A stretch of 64,000 nucleotides of DNA from Crocodylus rhombifer (lineage: Eukaryota > Chordata > Crocodylia > Crocodylidae), in assembly GCA_038503035.1 (NCBI GenBank), contig JAVSML010024005.1:817530-881529 (forward strand), given 5' to 3'. This document shows positions 1 through 13,200 of this stretch, in pieces. Position 1 is the first letter of the stretch, and each line of letters begins with the position of its first letter. A program made the position numbers and the translations under genes. Under the pieces are notes generated by a model. That model was not told the DNA's origin. It was given only the letters and a program-made list of their open reading frames with translations, and ran no database searches.

Positions 1-690
1 ACCCTTGCTATTAATTAGTACCACTCTTACCAGGAAAGCACCCTGATGAAAGAAGCCCGCTTAATTTTAAATGTACCTTAAAGCTGTGCCTGAGCGTTTT
101 CGTGACACCAGACCTATACGATCAAGCGCAGTCACTGCACTGGTCTGATACCCAGCAGGGGGCTGGACTCGATGGTCTCCCGAGGTCCCTTCCAGCCCCC
201 TGATGTCTATGAAATACCCAAGCCAAAATGGATTTCAATGGCAGTGTAGTGGAGGGTGCACCCCTGCTCAGATGTGGACAGAACTCCCTAGGAGAGCCTC
301 AGTTAGCTTCCCGCTGGCCAGCTTCCGGTGGGAGGATCTCGGCGACATGCCGACTTCATGGAAATGGGAGACTCCTCCCTAGTTTGCTCCTGCGGCCGTT
401 GGCTAAGGGCAACTGAGACTCAGGGGGCATCTGAACCCCAACGCCTCTGGCTTTAGGCCTGCCGTGGATTTGGAAGCATCTCAATCCCCAGTCTTTGGTG
501 GTGGACACTTGCCGGTTGCAGCGCCACATCCGGCGTTTAAAGGACTCAGCTTTGCTCAGTCACAAGGACTCAGAACTGATCTGGCGAATTTGACCTGGAC
601 CACGAAAACATTTCCAAAGCAATAAAAAACAAACCCTGTAGGATTCTGATGCAAACTGGATGCACTGCTGCTTTCACCGCTCTCGCTAGG
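1..690. other. Upstream flank of RCL1, no gene seen
   Basis: I see no coding exon here. The region holds a CR1 3' end at about 122-217 and otherwise unremarkable sequence. Short open frames are not conserved in any way I can recognise. Confidence 0.6.
122..217 (+). mobile_element. CR1 LINE 3' end
   Basis: The block with GGGGGCTGGACTCGATGG, then CCCGAGGTCCCTTCCAGCC and GATGTCTATGAAA is the typical 3' end of a sauropsid CR1 in + orientation. Only about 95 bases remain, which is the usual 5' truncation. Confidence 0.75.
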
Positions 691-1250
691 TTGGGGGTTG
701 TTGCGGGGTCCTGCTTCCTCCGGGACGCTTCCCGGGCTGCTGCCAGCACTGCCCCCCCCGGGCCCGGACCCGGGCCCGGGCCCGGCGCAGGCAGCCGAGG
801 CGCAGAGGCCCCGCCCCTTCCCCTCTGACCCGCTGTCTCAGCGTTCCATCTTCCTGTTCCAAACCACGTGGGCGCGCTGGGCACTGCGGGGCATTGGCGC
901 CGCCGCCGCGATCGCAGCAGCGGCGGGGGCGGCTGCCTGCCTGGCTGGGCGGCGGGATCATGGCGGGGCAGTCGTCCTCACTCAGCTACGTGGGCTGCAA
1001 CTTCCTCCGGCAGAGGCTGGTGCTGGCCACGCTGAGCGGGAGGCCGGTGAAAATCCGCCAGATCCGGGCCAAGGAGGAGGATCCCGGCCTCAGAGGTATC
1101 TCCCTGCCCGGGGCGCAGCGGGGTGGGCATGATGTGGTGGCTTGCTTGGGGACAGGGGCGGCGGCTGCACTGAGAGCAGAGCGGGTGTGGGTGAGGGAGG
1201 AGGGGCGGCTGGGCTGGGTTTCTGCTTGGAAGCAGCGTGGACGTGGGCTC
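690..1250 (+). promoter_or_regulatory. RCL1: CpG-rich promoter region and 5' UTR of RCL1
   Basis: The sequence is much richer in G+C and CpG than its flanks and surrounds exon 1, as in a housekeeping CpG-island promoter. No TATA box is evident. Visible motifs are an E-box CACGTG at 865-870, an inverted CCAAT box (ATTGG) at 893-897, and ATGGCGG at the start codon, which resembles the YY1 site seen at many housekeeping genes. MYC-type control through the E-box would fit a ribosome-biogenesis gene, but that is inference. The transcription start cannot be fixed from sequence alone. A GGGCCC-type repeat is at 757-787. Confidence 0.75.
960..1095 (+). CDS. RCL1: RCL1 coding exon 1
   Basis: It encodes residues 1-45 plus the first base of codon 46 (phase 1 end). 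It begins MAGQ and contains the conserved [20 protein letters not shown] stretch at the start of the first alpha-beta repeat of the cyclase fold. The donor is AG|GTATCT at 1096. The start codon context (ATC ATG G) is strong. Confidence 0.95.
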
Positions 1251-4200
1251 AGCATTAGAGACACTCCCAGAGGCGCTTGCGGAGGAGGCAAATGCTGCTG
1301 TGTGTCCGGGTGGAAGCCAGTTTCTCCTCAGTGGGGAGCGGAGCCTGCCCTCACCCCCAGCAGGCTGCCAGGGACTTGGAGCTGTAGCTGTCCCCCCTGT
1401 GGTTGCAGTGAGCACACCGGGATCCAGATACTGCGCAGCCTTGGAGAGGGAGGGTGTTTCATGGCGTGTAGCTCTGGGTGCCACGGAGGACCTGAGGGTA
1501 TTTCCTCATATTTGTTTATTTATGCGTGCTTTGGCAGCACTGCCGGAGTTGGATGTGCCAGCGAAGTGCTCTTCCAGCACTGTATCTTGTCATAGAATTA
1601 CGGAGAAGTCAGGCCGGAAGGGACCTCCAGAGGTCATCTCGTCCCACCCCACCCCCTTTCTGAGGCAGGATCACTATGCAAACCATCCCATAACAAATGA
1701 CAAGCACATGTTTTCAAGGATTCTTAGGGCTCCCAGAACGTAAAGTGTCTCTGAGTTTACAGGGGAGCTATCCAGGAGGCAACAGCAGTCTGAGGGGAGC
1801 AAGGGTTGGCAAATCAAGCAAGCTCTTTTTTTTTTTAAAGCTGCTGCATCCTAGTGAGGATGGACCTGCTCTGTTTCCAATCTCTTTCTCAGCAGAGCAT
1901 AACGGGGTATGCTGATGGGCAAGCTTGCTATGGCCTTATATACTGCACTTAGTCTCTTGTGAAATGTTTCAGCAAATTGATGAGTGAGGTGAAGGGATTG
2001 TGAAATACAGTGCAAGTCAGTAGGAAATAAATACAGGTAACATGATTGCTTGGCAAGGGAAAGGGAGGCATTTTACTAAGGACATGATGAAATATAAGGT
2101 CCTTTAATTATAGATGTATTGTTTCTACTTATTCCCACCCTCCCCCCATATGTTTCTATCAAACTTGCACCTGAAACCTTAAGCAACTGCTGACAGATTT
2201 CTTTCCAGAAACAGGGTGAGAAAACAGCCCTTTATTTTTGGCAGCTTCTTGTGTTGCAGCCTTGTCAGATATGTTAATTTACATTGAGCTCTTTCAGATT
2301 GTTTGATTGGCACATATCCTTCTCAGGCTCAACCCTTGACTTCTGCCAGAATGCCTTGTCCGGCTGAACTGCTGTGTTATCTGCACATCAGGGCAGAGTG
2401 CTTTGTCATGACTGGGAAGCTGGAGAACCTTAGTGAAATGCCAGGCATGTTACTGGCTTCCGAATTAGCTTGGGAAAGAGGTTTGAGCATCACTTTGCAC
2501 AGTACAAAGAACAAATCTGTTTAATGTGCAGCCATGCTTGAAATTCTCCAAATGTTAGATATACCCAAATTGAGGTGACAAATAAGGCAGAAAATGTAGT
2601 AAGATTATTGAGTAAAGCTGGTGTTTTTACAGGAAACTTTAAGAGAATTAGGTGGTTAATTTCCACCGATATTCCTTGAGGTTGGGATGCCTACAGAATA
2701 TCTTGGGGTTTTCTTTGAAAATCCCAACCTAAATCAGTCAGTGACCACTGCCTGGAATACTAAGTTCAGTTCTCATCTCCTTACATTAAAAGAAGATGAG
2801 GTAGAGAGAAACTTCCATATGGGTGAAAATCAAAAGCACGAGCCTGCATAGTTTAGAGGGGAGATGCTATAGAAATGTGCAGGAGAAGAGGTAGACAGGG
2901 CAAACTTCTACAGGATACAGCAGGTGGACCTGTGTCTGCCTCAGGCTTCACATGATGAGGAGAACTGCTATGGTGTTGAAGTAGGGGGAATTTGCTATGA
3001 TTGCATCTTAAAATCCATTACATTTTTCATTTGTGTTTTATTTGTCTGCCATGTAGCATGGCCTCTGTGTAACTGGCCATATTTGTTAGGTAGACTTGGA
3101 GAGCAGATTTAAGGCAGCTGATTATCTTGGCTTCTTCATTTATATTCAGCTTGGTTCCCCTCCCTAGTTTGTCTATCCTTTTTGGTTTCTTACAGCAGGG
3201 TCTTACTGCAAAGTCTTATCAAGGACTGCTGGTTAGTTCTGGCCCTCCAGACAATGGAAGTTCATTCGGTCTATGTTATGGCTTTTGCTACTGTGGCAAA
3301 ATTAGCTGATACTGTGGAGAAAGTGGGTGCATCAGGGATGAATCTGGTTTCTAGTACCCTGATTAAACCATAAGCAAACCTGGCTTCTTAGCTCTGAGGT
3401 TGATTTGTATTAATAGAGGACTGAATATTCTGCTTTAGGATGTCTTTGATTTCTGGAGTTTTTGCCCAAAGGGTTGCATTCAGCCCAAATAGATTGACAA
3501 GAATGGGGATCAAGTTGTGGAAACCTTCATTTCAGAAGGCTTCCTACAGTGGATAGAGCTTTGAGAGGGAACCACAAGCTCTTTAGGTCAGCAGTTGGAG
3601 AGCAGCCGAATGTTTAAAGGTCCGGAGCAAGAGTGCTCAATGCCCAGTCTATAGGCCAGATCTGGCCCCCCAGTGCGAAGGCATCCAGCCCTCGCCCTGC
3701 TTCCTTTTCGCCAAATTTGCGGACCCATGGGGAACCCCGAAGGCTGGATAACTTGGCCCCATGCACTAGGTTAGGCCCTGTACTGCCCCATGCAACCAAT
3801 CATGGCACTTGGGGCCCCAGGGATACATCCTGGTATGTAGGAACAGCCCCTGCCACTCATCTGGCCTGTAGGGCCAGAAGATCGAGCACCATTGATGTAA
3901 AGCAGTGCTTCTCAAACTTTTTAGACCCAGGACACCCATCAGAAAATGTCAACTCTTAGTTTTCACTCATTTTTTGACTACAGGAAAATAGAGCAATTTT
4001 CTTTGCAAAGAACTCAAAGATCAGAACAGGTCAGAATGTTTTTAACAATATGGACCCTATCTGAAATCTCTGGGTTTATCTTGTGAATCATGTTTGAACA
4101 CCTAACAGTGCTAACGTTAAAAGGATCTCAAGACACCTCAGGGTGGTGTGGCACCCTGGCTAAGTGTCACTGATTTGGAAAATATGATGCGAGAAAAGAC

Positions 4201-7200
4201 TGCAAGAATCAGGACTATGTAGTCTAGAAAAAAGAAGATGGAACAGGATCTGATAAGTCTTCAAAGGCTGTTATAGAGAAGAGGGTGATCAGTTTTTCTC
4301 TGCCTGCTGGGGACAGGACAGTCCTTAATGACTTTAAATTACAACAAGAGAGATTTAAGTTAGATATTAGGGAGAACTTTCTAAGTGGGAGTGGTTAGCA
4401 CTGAAACATATTACTTAGAGAGGCTGCTGAATCTCCGTCACTGGAAACTTTCAAGTGATGGTTAGACAAACATCTGTCTGGGATGGTTAAGAGATGGGTC
4501 TTCCTATCTTGACCCAAGACGTGAACTAGGTGGTCCCTTCCACCATCTTTCTCTGTGATTCCATAGGACTACAGAGATAATACCATCTAACGTTACTTCT
4601 GTTCTTTTAAATGTTTTGTTTATGGAAAATCTGAGGCAAGGTGCACGTAGTTAAAAAAATCTAGTTGCATTTGATTGTCTTTAGTTTTCTTTGGCAAATA
4701 GCATTTGCACTTAGGTGGCCTTTATGAAACAAATTTGTGAGAACCTGTTTCCATTTAGTTCCTAGTCCAGATCATGATAAAAGCTACTGCATTTAGTTTT
4801 GTTAACGTCTTGTAATATTCCTAGCTGAGAAGTCAATAGTTTAATCTTCTTGGAGCTACACTCTCCCACAGAAGCAATTCCTTTCCTCTTCTGTCAAGGT
4901 AGAGGTACACTCTGCAGGTTTTACCATACTATTCTGACAACTACTACTGTGCCTGCCTGCTAATAAGGAGAAAACTTTAGGTCATGGGCAATCAACCATA
5001 TATTTTGCAAAGCCAATACGTTCCCATACATGGGTACTCAGTTTAAATCGGGACAGGCAATTATTTCAGGTGGAGAGCTGCTTATTCAGTTTTGGCAAGC
5101 CATCAAGGGCTGCACGACAGGCAGCCAGGGGCAGATAAATATTACTTTTCTAATTTTTTAGGGACCCTGCGGGCTGGATAGAATGGCCTGGTGGGCTGCA
5201 TTTGCCCCGTGGGCCGCATTTTGCCTGTCCCTGGTTTAAATGCTATGAGACTGTAAGTTAATTATTACAGTAAGGAGATTCATTGTTGGGTGGCAGAATT
5301 CACAGATTTTATTGCCAGTTTTTTCCCTTCAGTATGGGTTAACATTCAAACTGTGGCTACTGCCAAAATGTGTTCAAATTGTAAACCACATATGATTTTT
5401 GTTTGTTTGTTTGCTGTTCGTGACTTGGATATTTTGCAAGTAAAACCTTGTTTGTGAGACTGCAAGTACTTGCATTCTGTTTGGAGAACAAGGACATGCA
5501 TTTGCTTTGGAAATGATCACTGGGCCATTTTGGCTAGCTTTAAGTTCAGGAGCAATCCAAACAGAGAACAGAACTAATGTGTTCTGTACAGGGTCCACCT
5601 GTAATGTGAAAATACAGTCAATGAACAGCAAATAATCCACTGGTTTAAGTGTTTGCAAAAACTAATAAATAATACAGTAGAAAGCAAAATGCTATCGATT
5701 GGATTGCTAATTCAAGAAATTGACCAAATTTTTTAAGTTCAACATGCCTTGGCATGGTATACTTCCTACCCCAAATTTGGGGGCCTTCACAATAATTTTT
5801 TTGAACATTTCTCTCTCCTCTGTCGCTCTAGGAATCCACACCATGGAGAATGGAGCTGTATATTAAGTGGCATAGTACACAGACGAAACAAGTGGGGACA
5901 GATGGGAGAAGTACATACTTCTCTAATCTTTGTGACAGCTGTTTCAGGCGGTGTTTTATAGAAACAGAATAAGAAAATCTTCCAGACGGACACCAATATT
6001 TCTATTAAATAGCTGTGTAGCAGCAGCGCATTGTAGTGTGCAGCTGTCTTTGTAACAAAAGATTGAAAAATCTTTTTTTTTTTTTTTTAACAATGTAAAG
6101 CTTACAGGGAAGGTGGGGGTGATGGTTATTAACTTGCAGTACAAAGTTTACAAAGGGAAAACTTTTACAGATATATTGCTGTGTGTCATGATTTTTTCCT
6201 CAGGGGGAGCTTCCTAATATAAAGAATTTTAAAATCCATCCTTTTTCTTCTCCCAACAGATTTTGAAGCGAGTTTTATACGGCTGATTGACAAAGTGACC
6301 AATGGCTCTAGAATTGAAATAAATCAAACAGGTGAGTGTCTCATCTTCTCTGTTCCTGTCTTCAGTGGTACAGACAGTCCTCAGACTTACAACACAATTA
6401 ATTCCTGAAAACCACATCTTAAGTTGAAATGCTGTAACTCGGAACTGATTTTCCCATAGGAAACAATGTTATAAATGGGGGATTGGCTTCCAAACCAAGG
6501 CCCAATACCCTATTTTCACCAAGAATAACCCAGAATTTTGTACTCAGTCAATTATTGATGAGTAATATAGCTACATTAATGTATTTATATTGTAAATGGC
6601 AATCACATTGATTTGGAAGGACTTATTCGAGGTGATTTTGCTGGACTTTTTGAAGAGTTCTTGACTAGAGTCTTCTCAGGAGTCTTGGCTGCTTTCTTAA
6701 AGAAAGTGTCCAAGCAAGTTTGAACAGATGTTCAACAGGAAGATGTGCAACACAGTGAACTTGTTAACTGACCTGGCGTTGTGTCGGATCAAGTGTTGTA
6801 AAGTTGAAACAGGGTGCCAGTGTATAAACCTTGTAAGTCGAGGACTGCTTGTACTTGCAATTGTCTAAACATGAACTGTTTGGGGGAGGCAGGCAGGAAG
6901 GCTAGCTCCGTTCTCAGAAGATTATAGGTCAGAAACAGGAAGTAGTTGTTCATATCCCAGGAAGTCAGTGTTTCACCAAAATGCAGTGTGCTAAGGAAAA
7001 TATTTCTCAGAACTTGACATTTTCAGGAGGAAAGAGTAGGGCTGGTTTGTTTCAAAATTGTAATTGCTGTAGCCCTTCAGGGGTTTACTGGTATCAGCAA
7101 CTTTACCCTTGTATATTTACATCAGTGTTGGGGTGTATGTGTCTATATACATGTATGTGTGTATGAGTGTGCATATATGTGTGTGTATCTGTGTGTGTGT

Positions 7201-10200
7201 GTAATATGTGTCTGTGTGTGTGTGTATATGTATATATGTAGCTTCTTCCACCTCCCTACCAACATAGGCAAAACTGGATTAAGTTGTTTCCAGTACAAAT
7301 TCTGTTTAATACCAACAGTACACGTCCCATTTTCCTACACGAGTAGGAAAATGCTAATGTGCAGAAGCCCTGAGTCTGACCCTATTTGTAATATAGTTCA
7401 TTGAAGACATGGTTGTCCTTTTATTTTTCGCATCATATCTAAAACTCAGACCCAATTTATTTGTGCCATTAAGGAATCCACTCCATAGAAATTAGTATCG
7501 ATATCCTTTAATCTGTATTTCAATTCTGTTAGCCCCCAACAACTATGAAACTTAAATAGTCACCTCTCTCTTCTTCCTCTGACCTGCAGCATGGTAGTGA
7601 CCTTCCACTGCAAAGATGATTATGTTTTTTAATGGAGAGGTGGAACAGGCATACTTCTTTTCCTCCCCTTAATAGTCCTCTTCATCTGGATTAGTAAATA
7701 TGCTAGAGTTTGAAGAGTAAAGTTCCTAGGATATGGCATTTGTGGTAGGGTCTCTTCCTTCTTTCCCTGTGTATTTGTCAGAAAAAGCCTTTTGGAAGGT
7801 TTCTAGAAGGGAGAACGAAGTCCTAATGTTTTAACTTCCATATCTGTCTTAATCCCTAGGCTAACTAAAGGAGCAAATATCTTGTCCCATTGCCCTGCTG
7901 CAGAAGGCCAAGTCTACTGTTTACTCTGATCAGTGTTGAGAAAGGACATAGATGTGGCCTGGATTCAGAAGTAATGTGCTTTGTTCAGGCTGCAGTGTTT
8001 GTCATGTGGAAGAGTCCGCATGAACTGGGGGGAAAAAAGGATTTTTTAGGAGATGGGGGTTTTAAAATGTTTATGTAAGTCCAAAAGAGGGTTTGGTGTT
8101 AGACAGAAACCATTCCCCTATAAAAAATTATGCTCTCTCTGTCTTGTTATAGGGGTGACTTCCTAGACTCTGGCTCCCCTCAGCCCAGCCTTGCCAGTTT
8201 AACGTCAGTAGGAATTGTGCTTGTGTAAATATGGCACAGAATTAATGAAACAGGTGATCTCACAGCATACACTCCATCATGAATCTGCACTGCCACCTTT
8301 GGGACAGTAATAGCGTGGCTATCTTGGAAGGTGAAGGTATTCACTGGTCTCTGTCATGGTGACTAAAAAATTCCTTGATTGATGGGTAAAGCAGGTGCAT
8401 GGCGCAAAAAATCTGACACCCCACGCCCCAGCTCCTGAGTGCTTAGGACTGCTGATTGAGTCACTGAGCTAAATGGGGTTGGGAGGAATTTACTGGAATT
8501 GATGCCTTGGCTGCTGTGGTAAATTCCTCTCTGTTTAGGCATTGATGTGGTGAGGATACTGCTGCAGAGCTGAGAGTCTGTTACTCTTTTTGTCTGTAGT
8601 GTGGCATTGATGCTTTGTTTTCTTCTGCCCTCTGTAGGAACCACGTTATATTATCAACCCGGCCTTCTATATGGGGGTTCCTTGGAACATGACTGCAGCC
8701 CCAACCGTAGCATTGGATATTATTTGGAAAGTCTGTTGTGCCTGGCACCTTTTGTGAAGCATCCATTAAGAATTATCCTCAGGGGAGTAACAAATGATCA
8801 AGTTGATCCTTCGGTAAGTAATGAAACTACATTGAGTTTCAAAACAATTCCTGCTTTCCTCCCTGTCCAAGTAACTCTTTAGACAATGTGTTTTTAAGTT
8901 GGATTGCCTGTGCTTCAAATGACATTATTGTATCTTGGGGAGGAGGGAAACCTTCCAGTTTATTAGTTTAAATTTCAGCCTCAAAGCCCTTTCTGGCTGT
9001 TTTATGCTTTCTTTAGAAATGCTGCCCCATCACCCTCCCTCTTCTTTAGGCAATATGGTGGGTTATGCAACAGGGAAGCCTTATCCTGTAACGGAAAAGC
9101 AGAATGGCTCCTTAAGGGATGGGTTTTTGTTAACTGGACAAAGGCAGCCAGGCAGGCTGGGGTTAATAAGCATTCTTGCCATCAGGTCAGCTGAAATGGC
9201 ACATGACCAGAAGTGGGCAGGGCGCTGAGCCTATAAGCCCTGGCCAGAGCAGGAGCCAACAGTCTGTCTTTGGAAATGGAAGGGAAGAGATCCCTGCAGG
9301 GCTCGTGGTGTGGGAGGTGCTGCCTGCTGAGGACAGATTGAGCATGGCGTGCCTGGAAACAGCACAGAAGCCTGAGCTCTAAAAAGAGGAGCTCCTGGCA
9401 GCAGAGGGTTAATGGCTCTGCAGATTAGGGAACAGGGGAAAGCTGCCCGGGACAGAGAGCTTGTTTGAGCAGGAAGGTGTTCCCCATTTAATGTTAAACC
9501 CAGAGAGCATTTGCGTGCCTGCCAGTGGGCATAGGTGTTTTGTTTTAAAACTACACCAGTGGTTTAGCCCTGAGCCCTGCTTGGGGCAGGCTTAAGGCCT
9601 ACTCAGAGAACTGATAGCCTAGGAGGGGCTAAAATCCAGGGGGACCACAGCTGGAGACTGCCAGAGTTGGGGACCTCGACTGGTCCAGGAACAGGGCCAG
9701 TGCCCAGGAGGGGCCAAAGTTCCAAGAGGGACCATTGCCAGAGACTGGTGGGCTCAGGGACCTGCAGTTAGGGAGGCAGGAGCCTAGAAGCCAGGTCTGA
9801 TAGTACGGGCCTGGGCCGAAAGGCCCCACAAGATCAGCCTCCTCTCCTTATGCTAAGGTCAAGACCCCTTCAAGGCAAATGACTATAAAATAACATCTGC
9901 GAGGCTCGTGGCATGGTGAAGGGCAGTGGTCACGAACCTAGGGATCCTGATCTACAGGTGGATCCCGGAGCCTCTTTTGGTAGATTCTGAGCTAGGGGCA
10001 CACCTGGGCATGTGTGCATGTGCACACCCGCTACCCCACAGCCCCAGCAGGTCAGTCTGTTGGGGTGGGGGGGTGCAGTAGATCCTTTAGTTCCGAAAAG
10101 TGATCTTCACCATAAAAAAATTGGAGACCATGGGTGTAGGGAAGGAATAGAGCCACACAATTAGCCCTTGAAGCATTGACCATGAGCAACTGGTGGTCAT

Positions 10201-13200
10201 TAGAGTAAGATTTAGATTGGGAAGCCCTGGGACATGGGTGACTGGTGCCTCCCAAGTCTGGGGGACAGGGAGGGGGGTCCCACAGCCGATCACCAGGCCA
10301 GTGACGAAACCAGAAGTGCACTTCTGCCAGCACTTCCAGTTTCGCAGCTGGTGCTTCCAGGGGGTGCACGGCTGATCTTAGGGAGTTCACGTGCACCTGT
10401 GTGCACCCCCTACGTGTCACCAATGCCCTCAAGCAGCCTCCTTTATAAAAACAAAACATCAAGGCATGGCAGGAGAGAAAAGAAGTGACTGCTCAAGGAG
10501 AGCTGAGTGAGCAAAAACTCCAGATGCTTCATAGCCATCCCTGGAGGGCTCCTTGTTACATACCATTACATGATGCCTGGTTACTTGATCCAACCAGCAA
10601 GCATAAATTTCCCAGCTGGGACTTGATGACAAGTCAACATACTGCTCTTGACAAAATTGTAAGGCCAGATAGGGGTTAATGGTACTTGCACCCTCTAGAT
10701 AGGTTTGAAAATCGTGCCAGGCAGCTACCTGTACCTTTAGTTATCTAAATATCCATAAGAATTTGCCCTATAATCCAGGTTTCTTGAGGGTCAGGGTACA
10801 TTTTTGAGAGAGGGATCATGTAGGATGCCATGAGTAGTTGATAAACATTATTTTTTTACAGAAGTATATTCTGCATCCTTACTGTGTTATGCTTTCAGTA
10901 AACACAGAGCAGCAGCTGTGGAGGTTAGTGCAGTTGTTTCATTGTTTGACCCCTGCTGCTGACATGTCTCCAGTGGGCCTCTGTACCTGGGATTTTTGGC
11001 CTTTTCTTACCCTACCCCTGAATTTTTAGTGCTTTTGGGAGCCTTGTGGGCCAGATGACACAGCTCTGCAACCCACAGACTGTACATTTAACATCCCTCA
11101 TGTAAACAGATTTGTAACACTGAAAATTGTCTTGTCTCGTGAGATCGTCTCATGATGGTATTCCCCAATTTATTCTGCTAATAAACATGAAAGAATAAGC
11201 AGGATAAAGATGGAAAGAATTATGGGAGGCTGGGAGGGAAAGATGACTGGAACAAAGGGAAGAAAGGCTGGACTTTAAAGGTGGTGGGGACGAATAAATC
11301 AAAAATAGAGAAAACATGAGGAAGGAAGGAGAAAGCGGACTTGAAAAATTGGGTTCGGTTTCGTACAGGAAATGCAGCAGAAAAAACATAGTTTCAGGGG
11401 AAATTTGGAAAAAACAAAGAAACGGAGGCCAAGATAGAACAGAAATCAAAAAAGTGAAAGAAGAGAGAATAAAACAGAGGGAAACTGAATAGTATTTCCC
11501 ACCCGCAACCCCCTTCGCAGTCCTTTCACCGAACATCTAATAAGAGGGGTTTTATTCTGCTTTGACACGTATACCTATCCTCAGTTTATGGCTTCCTCCA
11601 AACCAGTATGTCCTTGCATCCTGCTCCAGACTCAAGTTTCTTCCAGGCCTGTGCTACAGCTTTCCTGAGCTGTCCTTCTAGGTTTCATGTTGGGCCCTGC
11701 CATTTGGCTCCAGCCAGCTTGCTTTCTTCATCCTGGAAGATCAGATGAGCTGATTCTCCAGAGCACTATAAATCCTGAATCTTTTTTTTTTTTTTTTTTT
11801 TTGTGGTGGGGGTGAGGGAGGGAATGCATTTGAAACACAAATCTTTCTTACTGTTTGCATTAGGCAGAATTACACTGATGTTAAAATGAAGCCCACAAAC
11901 CATTTGAAACAAAGGTCATGCAACAGTAACTCAATTATAGCAGCAGAAGTATTGTGCATAATTTACTTAACTGCCTTCCAGTTACAAATCGGTTCACAGA
12001 AAGGAAACAGTCTGATTCTTCAGGGGGGAAAAAGCTGAAAGGAACAAAGGTTCAAATAACTGTATGAAATTAACCATCGTTGCCATGAACTGCATTCATA
12101 ATGGTTCACAGTCCTCCTTTTTAATAGTCCCATTGCAGAAATGGGCTAAGGAAATCATATGGGTAAAATGCTGAGGTAATGTCCTTTTAAAAACTCTTAA
12201 CTCTTGGGGAAGAACACTGGTATCTTCCTTTCAAATTTTGTTTGGAGGCTGTCTTCTTTGACTTCTCTGTCAACTGGAAATCTAGTTAGTTTAAAATAAA
12301 AAAGCTATTAATATATTTTCAGATGTTAGACCCCCTGCTGGCACTTACGGCTTTACAGCTTCATTTTCCTGTCATTTTAAAATGTGTTCTTTCCTCTATT
12401 CCTTTGTAAAGCACCCACACAAAACTGCTTATACACAAAGTACTGTCAAAACCAACAGAGTAAAATTGAAAAAAGGCATTTCTCTAATCTTTCAGATGCT
12501 GTAATTTTAGGTATTAATTGAAACAAGTTAATACCTATATAACAGACTTCTTCAGTTGGCTATGTCCCGTTAGCTGTAATGGATAGGATTTTCCCTGTAG
12601 AATTCAATAGGTGAGAGCACTCCAACTTCATTGCTGTTTTCAAATAAGTTTAACACGCATCTAAACATTTAGGCTTGATTCTGCAAAATGTTTCTGGGCA
12701 TGTCTACATGATAGATGCTTAATGTCCATTGGATTAATTCTGCTGTGCATTATTTTTGTGGCTGGCAAAAACCATGCTAATGCACAGTAGATTAATCCAG
12801 TGGGCATTAAGCAGCATGTAAAAAGTATTCATCTGCACTAATGCGCAGTAGCACCTGTTATTACAGGTACTAAACTTAATGCACTGTAATTATGGTATAT
12901 TCATGAACGTGTTGATGTGCCCTCTATTCAGGCCTCCCTGTGGCCTCCCTTGTTTGCATTCAAATGCTGCACCTGCTCAGCTATGCTTGGTTCAAAATCA
13001 AAGTCTCTCAGTAAAATGCAAGCTCTGCCCAGATGTGCTGATCTTGGTTTAACTTGCATCTTGTAAGTTTAACTCACTCGGTAAATGTATCCATACAAGG
13101 CAGAGAGAAACTTATTTTATGTGTGCGTGCAAAGGATTTTGCACTTGCCTAACTAAAATGATTTTAAATTATGCCTCTACTCAAACTAGTGCAACTTTGT

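Larger units (their letters stand above)
1096..6259 (+). other. RCL1: RCL1 intron 1 (5.2 kb)
   Basis: It holds two CR1 3' fragments, hAT-type elements around 3628-4172, a complete 185-base hAT at 5049-5233 and a T-run at about 6071-6088. No further exon or RNA gene was seen. Confidence 0.8.
6332..8637 (+). other. RCL1: RCL1 intron 2 (2.3 kb)
   Basis: It holds a Tigger-like element at 6371-6851 beginning 39 bases after the donor, and a TG-rich microsatellite at 7130-7240. Nothing else is recognised. Confidence 0.8.

Noticed and set aside
698..1595. Several 90-230 codon frames on both strands around exon 1
   Set aside because: They overlap the CpG-rich promoter and run on into intron 1. Only the RCL1 frame from 960 is conserved, and it splices at 1095.
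7159..7404. Cys/Val-rich frame
   Set aside because: Translation of the TG microsatellite.
11150..11536. 128-codon minus-strand hydrophobic frame
   Set aside because: Product of the purine-rich tract; its Phe/Leu/Ser/Pro content follows from pyrimidine-rich DNA.
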